DNA of 64,000 nucleotides from Terebella lapidaria (lineage: Eukaryota > Annelida > Polychaeta > Terebellida > Terebellidae), in contig OX424563.1 in assembly GCA_949152475.1 (NCBI GenBank), forward strand, positions 19,565,001 to 19,629,000. The letters run 5' to 3'. The translations under genes were made by a program, and so were the position numbers. A model generated the notes under the pieces. The model did no database searches and had not been told where the DNA came from. It saw only the letters and a list, made by a program, of their open reading frames with translations. Shown here one piece after another: positions 10,307 to 21,419 of this stretch (within the stretch, counting starts at the first letter, position 1; every line of letters starts with the position of its first letter).

Positions 10307-13300
10307 ATGGATTATAGCCAGTATAACGGCTTCGCATCGACACACCGCCCAAGGTTGTCCAAACACAGCTCCAGTATGACGAATGGCAGCTTCAGCGAAC
10401 ACAGCCTCAGTGGCACAAGGTGGGTGAAAGATTCTGATATTCTCGCCATAAGAATAATTGACTGTCAGCAATGATTTACATGTAGTATCGATAATAAATA
10501 AAGATAGTTAAAATAGCCATAGAAATGTCCGAATATGATTGCATACTGACAGGATTTATCTATCGTCTGAGCCATTAGTTGGTGCATTTATATGTAATTT
10601 CTCATGATACATTAACTTGCTTGAGTCTGAACAGTGCAATTTTTCCTACGTGTCAGCATGTTGAACAAAAAAGACAAAAAAACAGCAGTAAAGTAAAGTA
10701 TTTTCTTGAAAGATACATCATGTACATGTAAAAACCAGCTAGGAAATTAGTTCCATGTATGGTATGTATGTTATCATCATTATAAACACAGATCTTCCAC
10801 GAAGTCATCTTGTCACCGAATCCCCACCAAATACCAGGATCACACCTACCCATCAGCATCTGATGCATTAGAGGCATACATCGGTGAACATGATGGCAGC
10901 AGCCGAAACAACTACAAGATTCGCACGAAATATGCTCGCGAGCTTGAGCGCCTTCTCATATCCAAGTACACTGGGAGAGATGAGGCGTGCAGCGCAGAGG
11001 ATTTGAGACGTCAGCTAGAGATAAAGCGACTAGTCGACGAATCCTATGAGAAGTTGGGGAATGGTCACCATGGACTGCCTCCTCCAAGTGAGTTCTGAGA
11101 CATTCTGGGGAATTCCATGTAATGCCTGGTGATGTCTATATACAAAATGTATCTATTTGAGTTTGAAAAGTTCAGTGATTTTGAAGTGAGAATGTATCCA
11201 TATTTTGTTGAATTTGGGTGAATGGGAATTGAAGATCATGGTTGATTATGTAGAAACAACACATTTGGTTTCGAAGCCCATTGAGTATATTCAGCATTTC
11301 AAGTCACCATACATATTGAACTAAAACACCTATTAACTGTCATCAAGATTCTGATAGACCTAACAAATGTTTCACTGTAAGAAACTCTTACATTTTCAAG
11401 GTTCAGTTGTGTCAAATGGGGGACATTTCCAGTATGCACTTCCACCCGAGAAGCCACCTCCAACTGCTCCAAATCCCAGCATGGACCCTCTACAGTATCC
11501 AGTATCTACAACCACAGAGCCCCTTGATAAACCACATGTCAACTACCAGAGTGGCTCAATCCCAGATACCACAAACCCTATCACTTGGGTTCCTCCTGCA
11601 CCTCCTCAAAACAATGGAGTCACGCGACAGGAATTCGATGTGAATTCTTGGCATGAGAAACTGCTGAGCCAGTCGCAACTTGACAATATCAAAGCGAAAC
11701 TGCGTCAGGAAGCGTTTGGTGGAAAGGGGGCCATGGACAAATCCGCTGAATCAACAATGCGTGATGGACTTTTGATCCCGGTGGGACATGATACGACGCT
11801 TCACAGCATGAGACGGGATTCACTGCTGTATGATCGCGGAAACATCCGGCTCAGTTCTGACAAGTCTGGAGACAGGAGCAGGTCATAACATAAATTTGTT
11901 GGGAATTTCCGCTCTATCTGAACGATGTGAAATGTGATATTTTGTAAAACTTTTATTTCTTTGTAGTACGCTGTTTATTTTGATTCGCAGTCTATGTTCA
12001 ATGTTTTAGGAAGCAAATGACCAATTCACGATGAAGAAGTATTTTCAAATAGCATGTATTTGAACCTATTTGAATGTTTAAATATTTCTCTTAACATGAT
12101 AATACATACTGGTATTTTTTACCTCCTTCTTAGGACTGGGCTGACTGATTCTCTGCACAGAACCCCTTCAGTGCCAAGTTACTATGGAGCTGCTGATGAT
12201 ACAATGACTCAGTTGCTAAGTGGCAAGAAGCCAGCTGCATCGTCGAATGTACCGAGCTGGGTTGAAGCAATTGCAGGTCAGTGGTCTGAATAATATATGT
12301 TCACACATATATAGCACAGAGTCTGAACTTGAATATGGTAAAACTAAATTCAAGTACTGGTCATAAACTTGATGAAATGTGGACTCATCCGAGGCTTCAT
12401 GAATATAAAATATCATTGCAATATTCACATTTGCAGCTCCAGATACATGTGGTAGCCATGGCAACAATAGCACTATCCTGACGGGTCTAGGTCAGAAATC
12501 GTCGGAAGGATCCAGTAAAGCCGTCAGTACCCCCAACTTGGCCATCAGTCAGTCCGCCCACGGAGTCGACCCTGCGAACTATGCCACACAGCTCCTCACA
12601 ACACCCAAGAAGCAGCTCCGCTTTGACCTTGACCTCACGGGGTCAGTCCCGGAGGACTTTACAAGGGAACAACGGTCCCCAACAGGCATCACACTCAGGA
12701 CGGCTAATGGGTACACAGCAGATGAAGATGCTAATCAAGAGAAGAAAACCGGACACCTGAATGGTGTCACGTCCAATGGGAGCCCACCGAAGTCAGGCAT
12801 TTTGAAGTCACCGCAGAAGAAGGAAAAACGGAGACCTCAAGATGTGAGTTTCACAATGGAAGACATTGCATTTGGTGCACTGCATTATGGGAAGCCTCAG
12901 GATAACTTTCAAGAGAAGAAAGGTGGACGCCATTCCCGATCGTTTTCAGCATCTGGTCGACTGAGCAGCACCCCTGTGAAAGTCTCACCAGGCCGAGTTC
13001 CCATCTATGATGAGCGACCCTGCCTCTCTGAGCTGTCTTCAGTTCGGGGTAGTAGTGCTCCAAGTTCAGTCGCCAGTGATGGACGCTATGATTTCCTGAA
13101 GAATCCTGTCATGTACGATCCTGTTCTAGACTTATACAAGGTCCCTAGCCCTCGAGACGGCAACAGGGAGCACCAATACCTCAAACAATCCATGGTAGAG
13201 AAGGATTCGTGTGCATTGTTGAGATCAGCCACTGCCCGAGCGATGTCCAAAACTGCAACAGAACCTGTAAAAAGAAATGATGCCATGAGCAAGCCTATAG

Positions 13301-16123
13301 ATAGAGGTAATTTGAACACCAAAGGGCCCAGGAATGACCAAAAGCAAAATCCACCATCACAGAAATTTGACATCACAATTCCTCGCTCAACATTGGAATC
13401 AATACCAGTTGAGAGTAGGGCTCCCAAGGAGATCTCCAGTCAGCGTCCAGATTCGTCCAAGACGGCGACAGGACCCACCAGCGCAGACCCAAGTTCTGCA
13501 CACAAGGAGTACCTGCAAGACCTGGTGCGAGACATAGAGGACGGGTCTAGCAGCATTGTGACAGCTCTCACAGGCATACAGGATCTGCTACACCCTTCAG
13601 GTAGGCATTGTTCAACTGCTTTAAAATTAAAAATGCAACTGATGGTGGTGAATCAGAAAAGAGCTTTGAATATGAATGTTCCAGTTTCTTAGATCTATCC
13701 AAAGTTTACTCTTCAGGAACACATTATTATTTCACTCAAACAAATGTTTTATCCAGATAAAAAATTGAAGACCAAAAGAACTCGGACTCCACACACACCC
13801 GACACAAGCGTGCTGCCCCCTGGTGCCCTCATGGTGGACTACAGCCCGCCCATGCTGCCCCCTAGTGAGGGTTTAGTGCTGCCCTCTAGTGAGTCGATGC
13901 TGGACGGCCTCCGGACCCCGTCAGAACTTGGTGACCTCCCGATTCGTGCCTCTGGGCTCGAAGACTCTCCCGGGATGGATGAGGGACAGGGTGACTGGCA
14001 GTTACGGTATGTAAGCACAAATAGTCCATCAAAACAAATTACTGTTGCGTCTGGTCATCCTGTTTGAATCATAATATATTTATTACCACACACTTAGTAA
14101 TTGCCCGCCATGAAATTGATTGGTACCGGCTTTTCATTGCTTCTGTGATTGGCATCTGGAATGTTGTGTGTAAAATGGGTGCTTATTGTACACATGTAGG
14201 GACTCTGGTTTTATATGTCTCAGCAAGAATCAGTACTTGTGTTTTTTTGTCCACAATCATATCCACCCATTTATGATATCTTAAAATTGTTCTGTTTGCT
14301 CCGATGTTTTATATGGACTACCAGTGACATATATTCTTCATGTTATCAGGTTATATCTGCATGTAACTGCATTTTCCCCGGTTTTTGTTTTGGCAGGAGT
14401 GAACCACATCAGTACGCAACAAAAGGCACATTACCGCAACACCCGAAGGAGTTTCACCACAAGAAGGGCGGCATCGTTGACAAGTTCTTACAGGAGTGCA
14501 GAGAACTACAATCGGAAACGGCAAAGGTTCGGAAATGTCCTGTTATAAATGAATGTGGATCTTCTATTAAAGCTGTCGTGTGTGATATTAACATGACCTA
14601 ACAAGCATCGGCCATGCAGCTTTGAAACAATAGCTGATAAGACATGAATTGTGAAATATTCGTCAATTAGATAATATACCATCCAATACTAGTTTGTGCT
14701 TTGCAATACCGTATTGCACGTTTTTTCCGTGAATCTGCACTGTAACCAATCATTTTGGATCAATTAAATATTTATCAACCTCACTTTAGTAACATTTTTA
14801 GTAATCCTCGTTCTTCTCACATTACTATAAATTTGATATGGTACATATATTTCACCTTATTTTATGTGATTTATTTGATCATAAAGGAACCAAAGGTAAG
14901 ATCTTGAAATTCAATGGCACAATTCGATAGAGTGCCAGTAATTCTAGTCAATGAATGCACGGAAAATCATTGGAACTTGCATGACTTATAGCTGCATGAT
15001 GTATAAACCTAGTATGTAGTGTGAATATATGATTGAACTGCATGATTCGCTCCATACTTCATTGTAGTGTCCAATGAGTCACTTTGTAGAATTACCTTGA
15101 CATATGTAATCTGATAAATTTGATTCGAATAATGTGAATCTAATAATTTGTGATACTTACGGTAGTGAACTATGCTTCTTCTCTGTTCGCTTGCAGGTCG
15201 GTCAAAATTTAGATAATGAGCATTGGATAAACTGTTTGCAACACCTGAACACTTGCTGTGATTGTAATAGTCTTAGTTATTAATCTTCAAATGTGCACTC
15301 CATAGAAATTCTCCATCACAAAAAGCGACTATCATGAAAATTTGGAGCATGTCTACTGATGACAAAAATAGTTTGACCCAGGCCCACTATTTGATAAATA
15401 TTTTAATGCATTTACTGTTCCATCCCACCCCAGATCCTGAACCGGTCGAGTGCTGGTGACCGGTCCCAGGTGGAGCCCGTTGGGACCATGGAGGCCCTCA
15501 AGAACATGCTGTTCACGATGCAGAGTCTGTCCGCCCCGGAGGAAGGGGATGGCGAGAACGGGGGCCGACCTCTCAATTCCACCACTCTAGAACAGGTGTG
15601 TGTACCAGGGGTGTATCAGGAGAGAGGAGTATTTGGAGGGGGGTTGGTTTGAGTTGATATGGATGGAATTTAGCTTTTAAATGTGGAATTTAGCTTTTGA
15701 ATGGACTGTCCTCATTTGGGAGATATGGGGAGAAACTGCTAATGAAAGTTTATATCTAAAATTTGAGTTCTACATGTACATGATCTCAAATGGTGTTTCA
15801 GTCAAGTTATATTTATGTAACATACAATATTTCAGCCCTGATTTCAAACTGCCATGAATACATTTCCAGCTGCACAGCTCCTGTGAAGAGGCTCTGTCAC
15901 CAGCGACTAAACAGCTGTTGGCGTCTCAGAAAGGTGGCGACTCCCTGGAAAGGTGACTAAGGTTTTGTCAAATGTGGAATGAACCTTTGAATGTATTGCT
16001 ATTGGTATCAAGTCATGGATCACTGAAAATATATACACTGATTCCCTATATAGGGCAATGATGCATCTGGATCGACTCAAGTCGATGGTGCGAAATCAGG
16101 ATGAGATGCCGAATGGCTCCTGA
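10307..16123 (+). CDS. LAS2-like protein (C18orf54 family), 963 aa
   Basis: Ten coding exons: 10307-10419, 10792-11087, 11401-11881, 12134-12276, 12437-13600, 13757-14006, 14397-14526, 15434-15595, 15870-15952 and 16054-16123. All phases close and the sum is 964 codons. The start sits in AAGATGG. Residues 57-72 contain SASDALEAYIGEHD, matching the N-terminal motif I recall in vertebrate lung adenoma susceptibility protein 2 (SASQALQAYIDDFD in human). Further shared blocks are SFTMEDIAF near 482-490, GGIVDKFLQEC in exon 7, MEALKNMLFTMQSL near 878-891, and the C-terminal GGDSLERAMMHLDRLKSMV. Most of the protein between these is low-complexity, rich in Ser and Pro. It is longer than the vertebrate protein, mainly because of exon 5. 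The molecular function of the family is poorly known; Las2 was named from a mouse lung tumour locus. No catalytic domain is visible. Confidence 0.8.
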
Positions 16124-17266
16124 TTGGCTGACCTGCTTGATATGATGACAAATTTCAACTTCGCTTGGTGGAGGGTCGACTCCACATATCATGCACATTG
16201 GAAGGGAACAGTAGTGTAGTATTGTAACCTTGTGGCTCATATAGAACATTTTTGCCTAATGGAGCCTATCGGATATGTAGTTGTTCAGTGGTTCAACTTC
16301 GATGTTTGTGGTTACAGATGGACCAAAATATAGTGAGTTTTCTAAAGCAAAACTTGACTATAAAATGATGAAGTTCAATTTATGATGTTTGCAGATTTAA
16401 TCCTGTGAATGTGACTTTGATATTTAGTTTTGTTTTTTTTTCTGTTTGGTTATACACTGTACAATTGTATGTTTGGGATTATGTACGTTAAGGATTCTGT
16501 GGTATGATTGTGACAATATTTTTCAATTATGCACATTCAGTGTAATTTCAGAGAATATTCATGCTTGTTCCTGTACATGTATATATCATTTAGTTTTGCC
16601 TAAATCATTTTCAGCGCATTCAAATTTTTAGGAATTGTAGGGTATTTTCAGCTTGTGTAATGACCAGTACCTTCTTTTGAGGTTTTACTAGTTCATACAC
16701 TTGTATAATTTTCACCTTTGCTATGAAAGATTCTAGTGGATGCAAGCTTTTAAGAAAAATGTTGTAATTCTCGCAATGACTGAACTTGAAGACTTGTACA
16801 TAGTTCAAACCAATGACTTGACTATTCAGTGCCAAATTTGTGCTTTGATATCAATCTTTAAATGGAGGATGTCCAGGTAGATGTTGTTGTTTATGTGTGG
16901 TTCCTTACATTCGTAAGGAAAATTTTCTTTGCCTCGCTACAATGGTACAATATTTAAACACTTACATGTGTATGTGCTGCCATTTGTCTCAGATTATCTG
17001 TACACTGATAACATTTACAGATTCGTGATTAGAATCAAAGATAAAATGTATCCCTTGGGACTATTTCTGCTATTATGACAATATCGAATGTAAAATGGTA
17101 ATATTAATGATTACTATCATAAATCATGACAAAATTGTTCGTATACAAAGGGTACAATCAGTGATTGCTTAAAAGGTATTCAACAATTACTTGTTTGTAG
17201 CTGTATCTTTGTTTCACAGAAAGTACACACTAAATACGAGTATATTTTTCAAATGCTTTGTATGTT

Positions 17267-17296
17267 AATAAAATCTTTTTTTGTGGATTCAATAAA
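17267..17296 (+). terminator. Candidate poly(A) signals of the LAS2-like gene
   Basis: AATAAA occurs at 17267-17272 and again at 17291-17296, about 1.15 kb after the stop; a third lies at 17431-17436. The interval 16124-17260 would be 3' UTR, with no other gene visible in it. Which signal is used cannot be told from sequence alone. Confidence 0.5.
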
Positions 17297-17565
17297 CAAT
17301 TTTCCTTGGGTGTTTTTACAAAATTTATCACTAAAAACTACAAGTTCTAGCAGTTTATCTGCAACTTACTGATACCTGTATGGTATAAACAGTACATCAC
17401 TTTGTGAAAGGTCAATTCAATTGAACATTCAATAAATTTGTTTCATGGTTTGAGGTGTGGTCCAATTCTTCCGAATTATTTAGATATGGACATGCTGCAG
17501 GAAAAATCCATGCATTCTTACTGGCCGAGAATAGAAATGTTTGTACGCTGTATGAGATGCTATTT

Positions 17566-17701
17566 CAGGGCTAGAATTTCGTAAAATTTTGCGAGAATCC
17601 TATTCTCATATACTCCATTATATTTTGCGAGAATCAAGGGCCATTTTGCGAGAATGTTTGCGAGAATCGATTCTCGGATTCTCGCCGAAATTCTAGCCCT
17701 G
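17566..17701. mobile_element. 136-bp MITE with CAGGGCTAGAATTTCG ends
   Basis: The left end CAGGGCTAGAATTTCG and right end CGAAATTCTAGCCCTG are perfect inverted repeats. TATTT flanks both sides (17561-17565 and 17702-17706). The interior repeats TTTTGCGAGAATC several times. CAGGG ends recall hAT elements, but the flank match is 5 bp, not 8, so the assignment is open. Confidence 0.75.
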
Positions 17702-18399
17702 TATTTGCTCTTAGCATGCTTAGCAGAGGGGTGCTCTCAGACAAAGAATTATGCATTTATGAATGAAAATGTTTTCCACCAGATCTATACTCGTGAAAAG
17801 AATTTGTGAATGAAAACATGAATTTCCAAAATGATTCAAGGTATTGATAGACACTGCCATAAAATAATTTCTGTGTATAACAACAAACAAAGTACAACAT
17901 GGCAACATCCAACCACTAGGTTACTGGTAACTGCTGTCAATGAAACACAATACATGTAATAATACAGTTAGAGAACTGTAGAGACACTCCTTTTTGATTC
18001 TTTGTCATTGGTTTTCAAGAAATAACGAAACTTGTGTTACAAACATCTACAACTTTATATTCACAAGCATGATACATACAATGGTTCAACCAAACAAACA
18101 TGTACATATGAAGCATACATGTTCAGAACTTGAGGCCGATGATAAAAAAAAATCTAAAATATTGTGACGTATCTCTACCTATAGATGTATCAAAAACATG
18201 AATGTTCGAACAAATGATGAATGTTTGGAGTGTTTCGCGTAAAAATTATCCGACAGAATCGCTGAGGACAATCGTCGAAATTCACATAAATGCAGCCGCC
18301 AATCTGCGCTTCACATTTTGTTCATTCAACATCATCGTTTATGGAGTTGGGGATGTAAAATCGTGATTTGATGAATACACAAAATGTCCCGTTGAACAT
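17702..18399. other. Tail-to-tail spacer and SNRPB 3' UTR
   Basis: Lies between the 3' ends of the LAS2-like gene and SNRPB. On the minus strand a variant signal TATAAA (18054-18059) could serve SNRPB. No other gene is seen. Confidence 0.4.
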
Positions 18400-18978
18400 C
18401 TAGTATCCCTGGTATCCTCCATAACCTTGGTTACCACCACGACCCATTGGAGGTGGTCCCCTTGGCTGCATCATCCCTCGAGGTGGCCCTCCTCGCATGT
18501 GGGGTGGTCCACCGTAGCCGCCACGTCCCTGCGGTTGCATGTGCTGGTGTGATGGACCGCCAACACCACGGACTGGTCCCTGTAGACCTTGACCTGATCC
18601 GCCGTAACCACCGCTGCCTCCGTAACCACCACCCATTCCACGGCCAGCCGCGCGTCCCAGTCCTGGACCGGTTAGACCACCAGGCAGCGGTACACGCGAG
18701 AGACTATCGTCGGCAGGCGGAGGACCCTCAACAGTCATAGACACGAGATTTTCGCCGCGTAGCAGAACCAAACCAAGGGGACGCTTCTCCTCGCGTTCAG
18801 TGGTGGTGCGACCGGGCTTGGGTTTTACTTTTCTGAACTCATCGCAGTCGCCCAAGATCAAGTTCATATGCTTGTCGAATGCCTTGTACGTTCCTACAAA
18901 CGTTCGCCCGTCTTGTAGCGTACATCGCATCCTATAATTGATGTGCTGGAGCATTTTTGAGCTTCTTCCGAACGCCAT
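18400..18978 (-). CDS. SNRPB: Small nuclear ribonucleoprotein SmB/B'
   Basis: Encodes the SmB core protein, which forms the heptameric Sm ring on U1, U2, U4 and U5 snRNA. The 192-residue frame starts at [17 protein letters not shown], chosen over an in-frame codon 38 positions upstream because human SmB begins [17 protein letters not shown]. The Sm fold spans about residues 5-85: Sm1 includes FDKHMNLIL (34-42) and Sm2 includes [14 protein letters not shown] (68-81). The tail from about residue 110 is Gly/Arg-rich ([26 protein letters not shown]), consistent with arginine methylation as in other animals. It ends in [11 protein letters not shown] and lacks the PPPGMRPP repeats of vertebrate SmB. 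The gene has no intron in its coding part. The frame is intact and the Sm core is highly conserved, so it looks functional. Confidence 0.96.
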   Translation of the reverse strand: MAFGRSSKMLQHINYRMRCTLQDGRTFVGTYKAFDKHMNLILGDCDEFRKVKPKPGRTTTEREEKRPLGLVLLRGENLVSMTVEGPPPADDSLSRVPLPGGLTGPGLGRAAGRGMGGGYGGSGGYGGSGQGLQGPVRGVGGPSHQHMQPQGRGGYGGPPHMRGGPPRGMMQPRGPPPMGRGGNQGYGGYQGY

Positions 18979-19103
18979 TTTGTCCGCGTGTGTTGAACGT
19001 TTTCCGGGCGATAATAGGTGATTTTCGCCGAGCCGGCACCATACAAATCCTAACTTCCGATTCTCTGGGTAAATTTGTAATGCGGTCAACAAAGGGCCAC
19101 CAC

Positions 19104-19109
19104 TTTATA
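19104..19109 (-). promoter_or_regulatory. TATA-like box upstream of SNRPB
   Basis: On the minus strand the sequence reads CCTATAAAGTGG, with TATAAA at 19104-19109, about 125 bases upstream of the SNRPB start codon. A GGAAGTTAGG motif resembling an ETS site lies between it and the ATG. No transcript start is known, so this is a candidate only. Confidence 0.4.
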
Positions 19110-19212
19110 GGCTGAGCGCGGACCTCATAGCGCCCGCGATACGTTTTGCACGGGCAACTAAGGTTGTAGGCCTACGAATAAAATACATGGGGGACCTTCA
19201 CCACTTTAAAAT

Positions 19213-19671
19213 TTATAGGTTACAGATAAACGCAATAGTAATGAAATATTGATATTCATAAGCAATATATATCATGACCTTGTATCGAAATTGTGGTAGT
19301 CTGCTCGATCGCCTCACAACGTTTTGATCATTTGCTTTCGCTAGAGGGAGCTCTGAAAGTGGGCTAAAATTTCTATCAGTCAAACTACCCTGGATACCCG
19401 GAATTAGGTACGGGGCTAATAATTTGGAAATAGGTGTTGCATGGTCATGAAATTTATTCCATTCAAAGCTATCAAGGCCCATGGGTTTAAATTGGGGAAT
19501 TTTTATTTTTGTGTATAGTAAGGAGGAATTGATAGGGGGGAATTGTATTGTATTTAATTCCTGTTCACACATGAATACCGGCAACATATGTGATGAACGA
19601 TTGCCAGCATCATGGGTCTGAATATCAGTCTTCCAACTGGCTACAGAGTACAGATAGACTTTGAATTCCAT
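19213..19671 (-). mobile_element. Possible LTR-retroelement coding remnant
   Basis: A 152-codon open stretch whose C-terminal part contains RRSSRLPQF, a type of basic motif often found near the end of Ty3/gypsy polyproteins. The rest has no clear match. It may be a fossil scrap of such an element or chance; no boundaries or LTRs are visible. Confidence 0.22.
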
Positions 19672-19884
19672 GTATTCCCATTGATGTCTATTTCACCAGT
19701 GTCTCTATATGCAAAACAATTACAACAAGCAAATATGGCTATAGGGCCATGAATGTTGAGAGATCTGTGGGAATTGGAGAAAGAATGGGATAAGAAAGGT
19801 GTGTGTGTGTTACCAGAGAGATAAAGATCAGATGCAACGGCTGCAAAACTCACCTTGCCAAGATGGCATTTGCCCACATTCGTA

Positions 19885-21405
19885 GGGTAGATTCAGGTTG
19901 ACCGATACATTCAGGTTGACCGATACACGGAAGGTTATGTTACGATAAAATAAAATGCGATAAATTCATTATTGATTTTATATGGCGAACATATTAATGA
20001 TACGGGGACACGTATTTTGATAATGCGTTTTCCCGCCAAATCATCAAATTGCCGATTTGGCACGTTTTCGCAAAAATAGTGCAATACAACGCTCGGCAAA
20101 ACCAGGCGAGCAACGTTTTACTTGGATATTTATCGCTAAGAACGTCATTTGCTTCAAAATAAATACAGGACAATATAATTAATATCATCTATCAGCTTTT
20201 CGGCGACATTTTTTGGATATCAACAAGAATGATTTTCCTAGAAAGAAAATGGGCGATAATATGGTTATTTTAGATGTGTATCGGTCGACCTTAATACATT
20301 CAGTTTGAACGATACAGCATGATTCAGGTCGACCGATACACTTAAAGGTCACCCGTTATGCCCCCATACAAATTAACTAAATATATTATAAAGCAATTCA
20401 AACATATATTTGTAATAATAACAATATATTATAGTAATAATATTAATACCAAAAACTGTACAAATACATATAATATGTAGCATGTTAGTATATATGCCTA
20501 TATATAAAATAGGCTTGAACGAATATACCACATGCTGATTGGTCCTTTGATCTTATAGCTGTTAGATTTCATCGAGAGATGAAAATTATTACCATATTCG
20601 AGAGTAAGGAGGGAAAACCATGGACTGGCGCCATCAGGAATATAATACACACTACTGGTGGTATAACAGTATATGGTGTCTGCAACTTCTGGCTCGATGT
20701 GCCATGTGCCGAAGAGGACTGATTTTTTGATAATCATGGCACGCGTTATATCTTTAGTGTATGTAGTTTATATGTAAATAGGTAAATGATATGTATTCTT
20801 GAGTGTTCCCGGACATGCACGTTATTTTTGTTGATGACTGTTGTGCCACAAGGTGCTTTATGTAAGTATATTGCAATCGCCTTTAATCTGTTGATAATCA
20901 GAAGGATCATCTAAAGTTTCATATGCAATGTCATGCAATTACGTTATTCCCACGTTGTCTTTGCTGAATGTCTCCATACCTATGTAGTCCCTACATGTAG
21001 TCTAATATATTGTCACTACCTACAGACACACTGTGTGTATAGTATATTGGTTTCACGCGGATACCATAACTTGTGAGTCAATAAATATGTACACATTTGC
21101 ATGCTATTCGCACAGTTGTGCTCTCAGACGCGAAGATATGTGTGTGGTACCAGTTCGTGTATCGGTCAAACTGAACGTACTGTATTGGTCAACCTGAATC
21201 AGTCAAGTTTCACCAATAGAGCAACACTCCGAATATATTTTTCTATGTATAAAAATATATTCACATTAATACGATAAAAACCTTCGAGTTCGGACCGTTT
21301 GGATACTCAGGTAATATAATTATCATCAGACCGTGAAAAAATTATATTGCCTAATCGTGAACATGGGTCGAATGCTTAAGTGTATCGGTCGACCTTAATC
21401 TACCC
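19885..21405. mobile_element. 1.5-kb TIR element with repeated GACCGATACA motif
   Basis: Left end GGGTAGATTCAGGTTGACCG and right end CGGTCGACCTTAATCTACCC are inverted, flanked by TA on both sides (19883-19884, 21406-21407). The motif AGGTYGACCGATACA or its complement recurs at about seven places: near both ends (twice on the left), around 20274-20342 and 21158-21195. The interior is AT-rich and non-coding. A TA duplication fits Tc1/mariner-type mobilisation; the repeated motif may be a transposase-binding array. Confidence 0.78.
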
Positions 21406-21419
21406 TACCAGGTTAGGTC

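Noticed and set aside
18447-18740. 97-codon plus-strand gene
   Set aside because: Antisense of the Gly/Arg-rich tail of SNRPB, where codon bias keeps other frames open.
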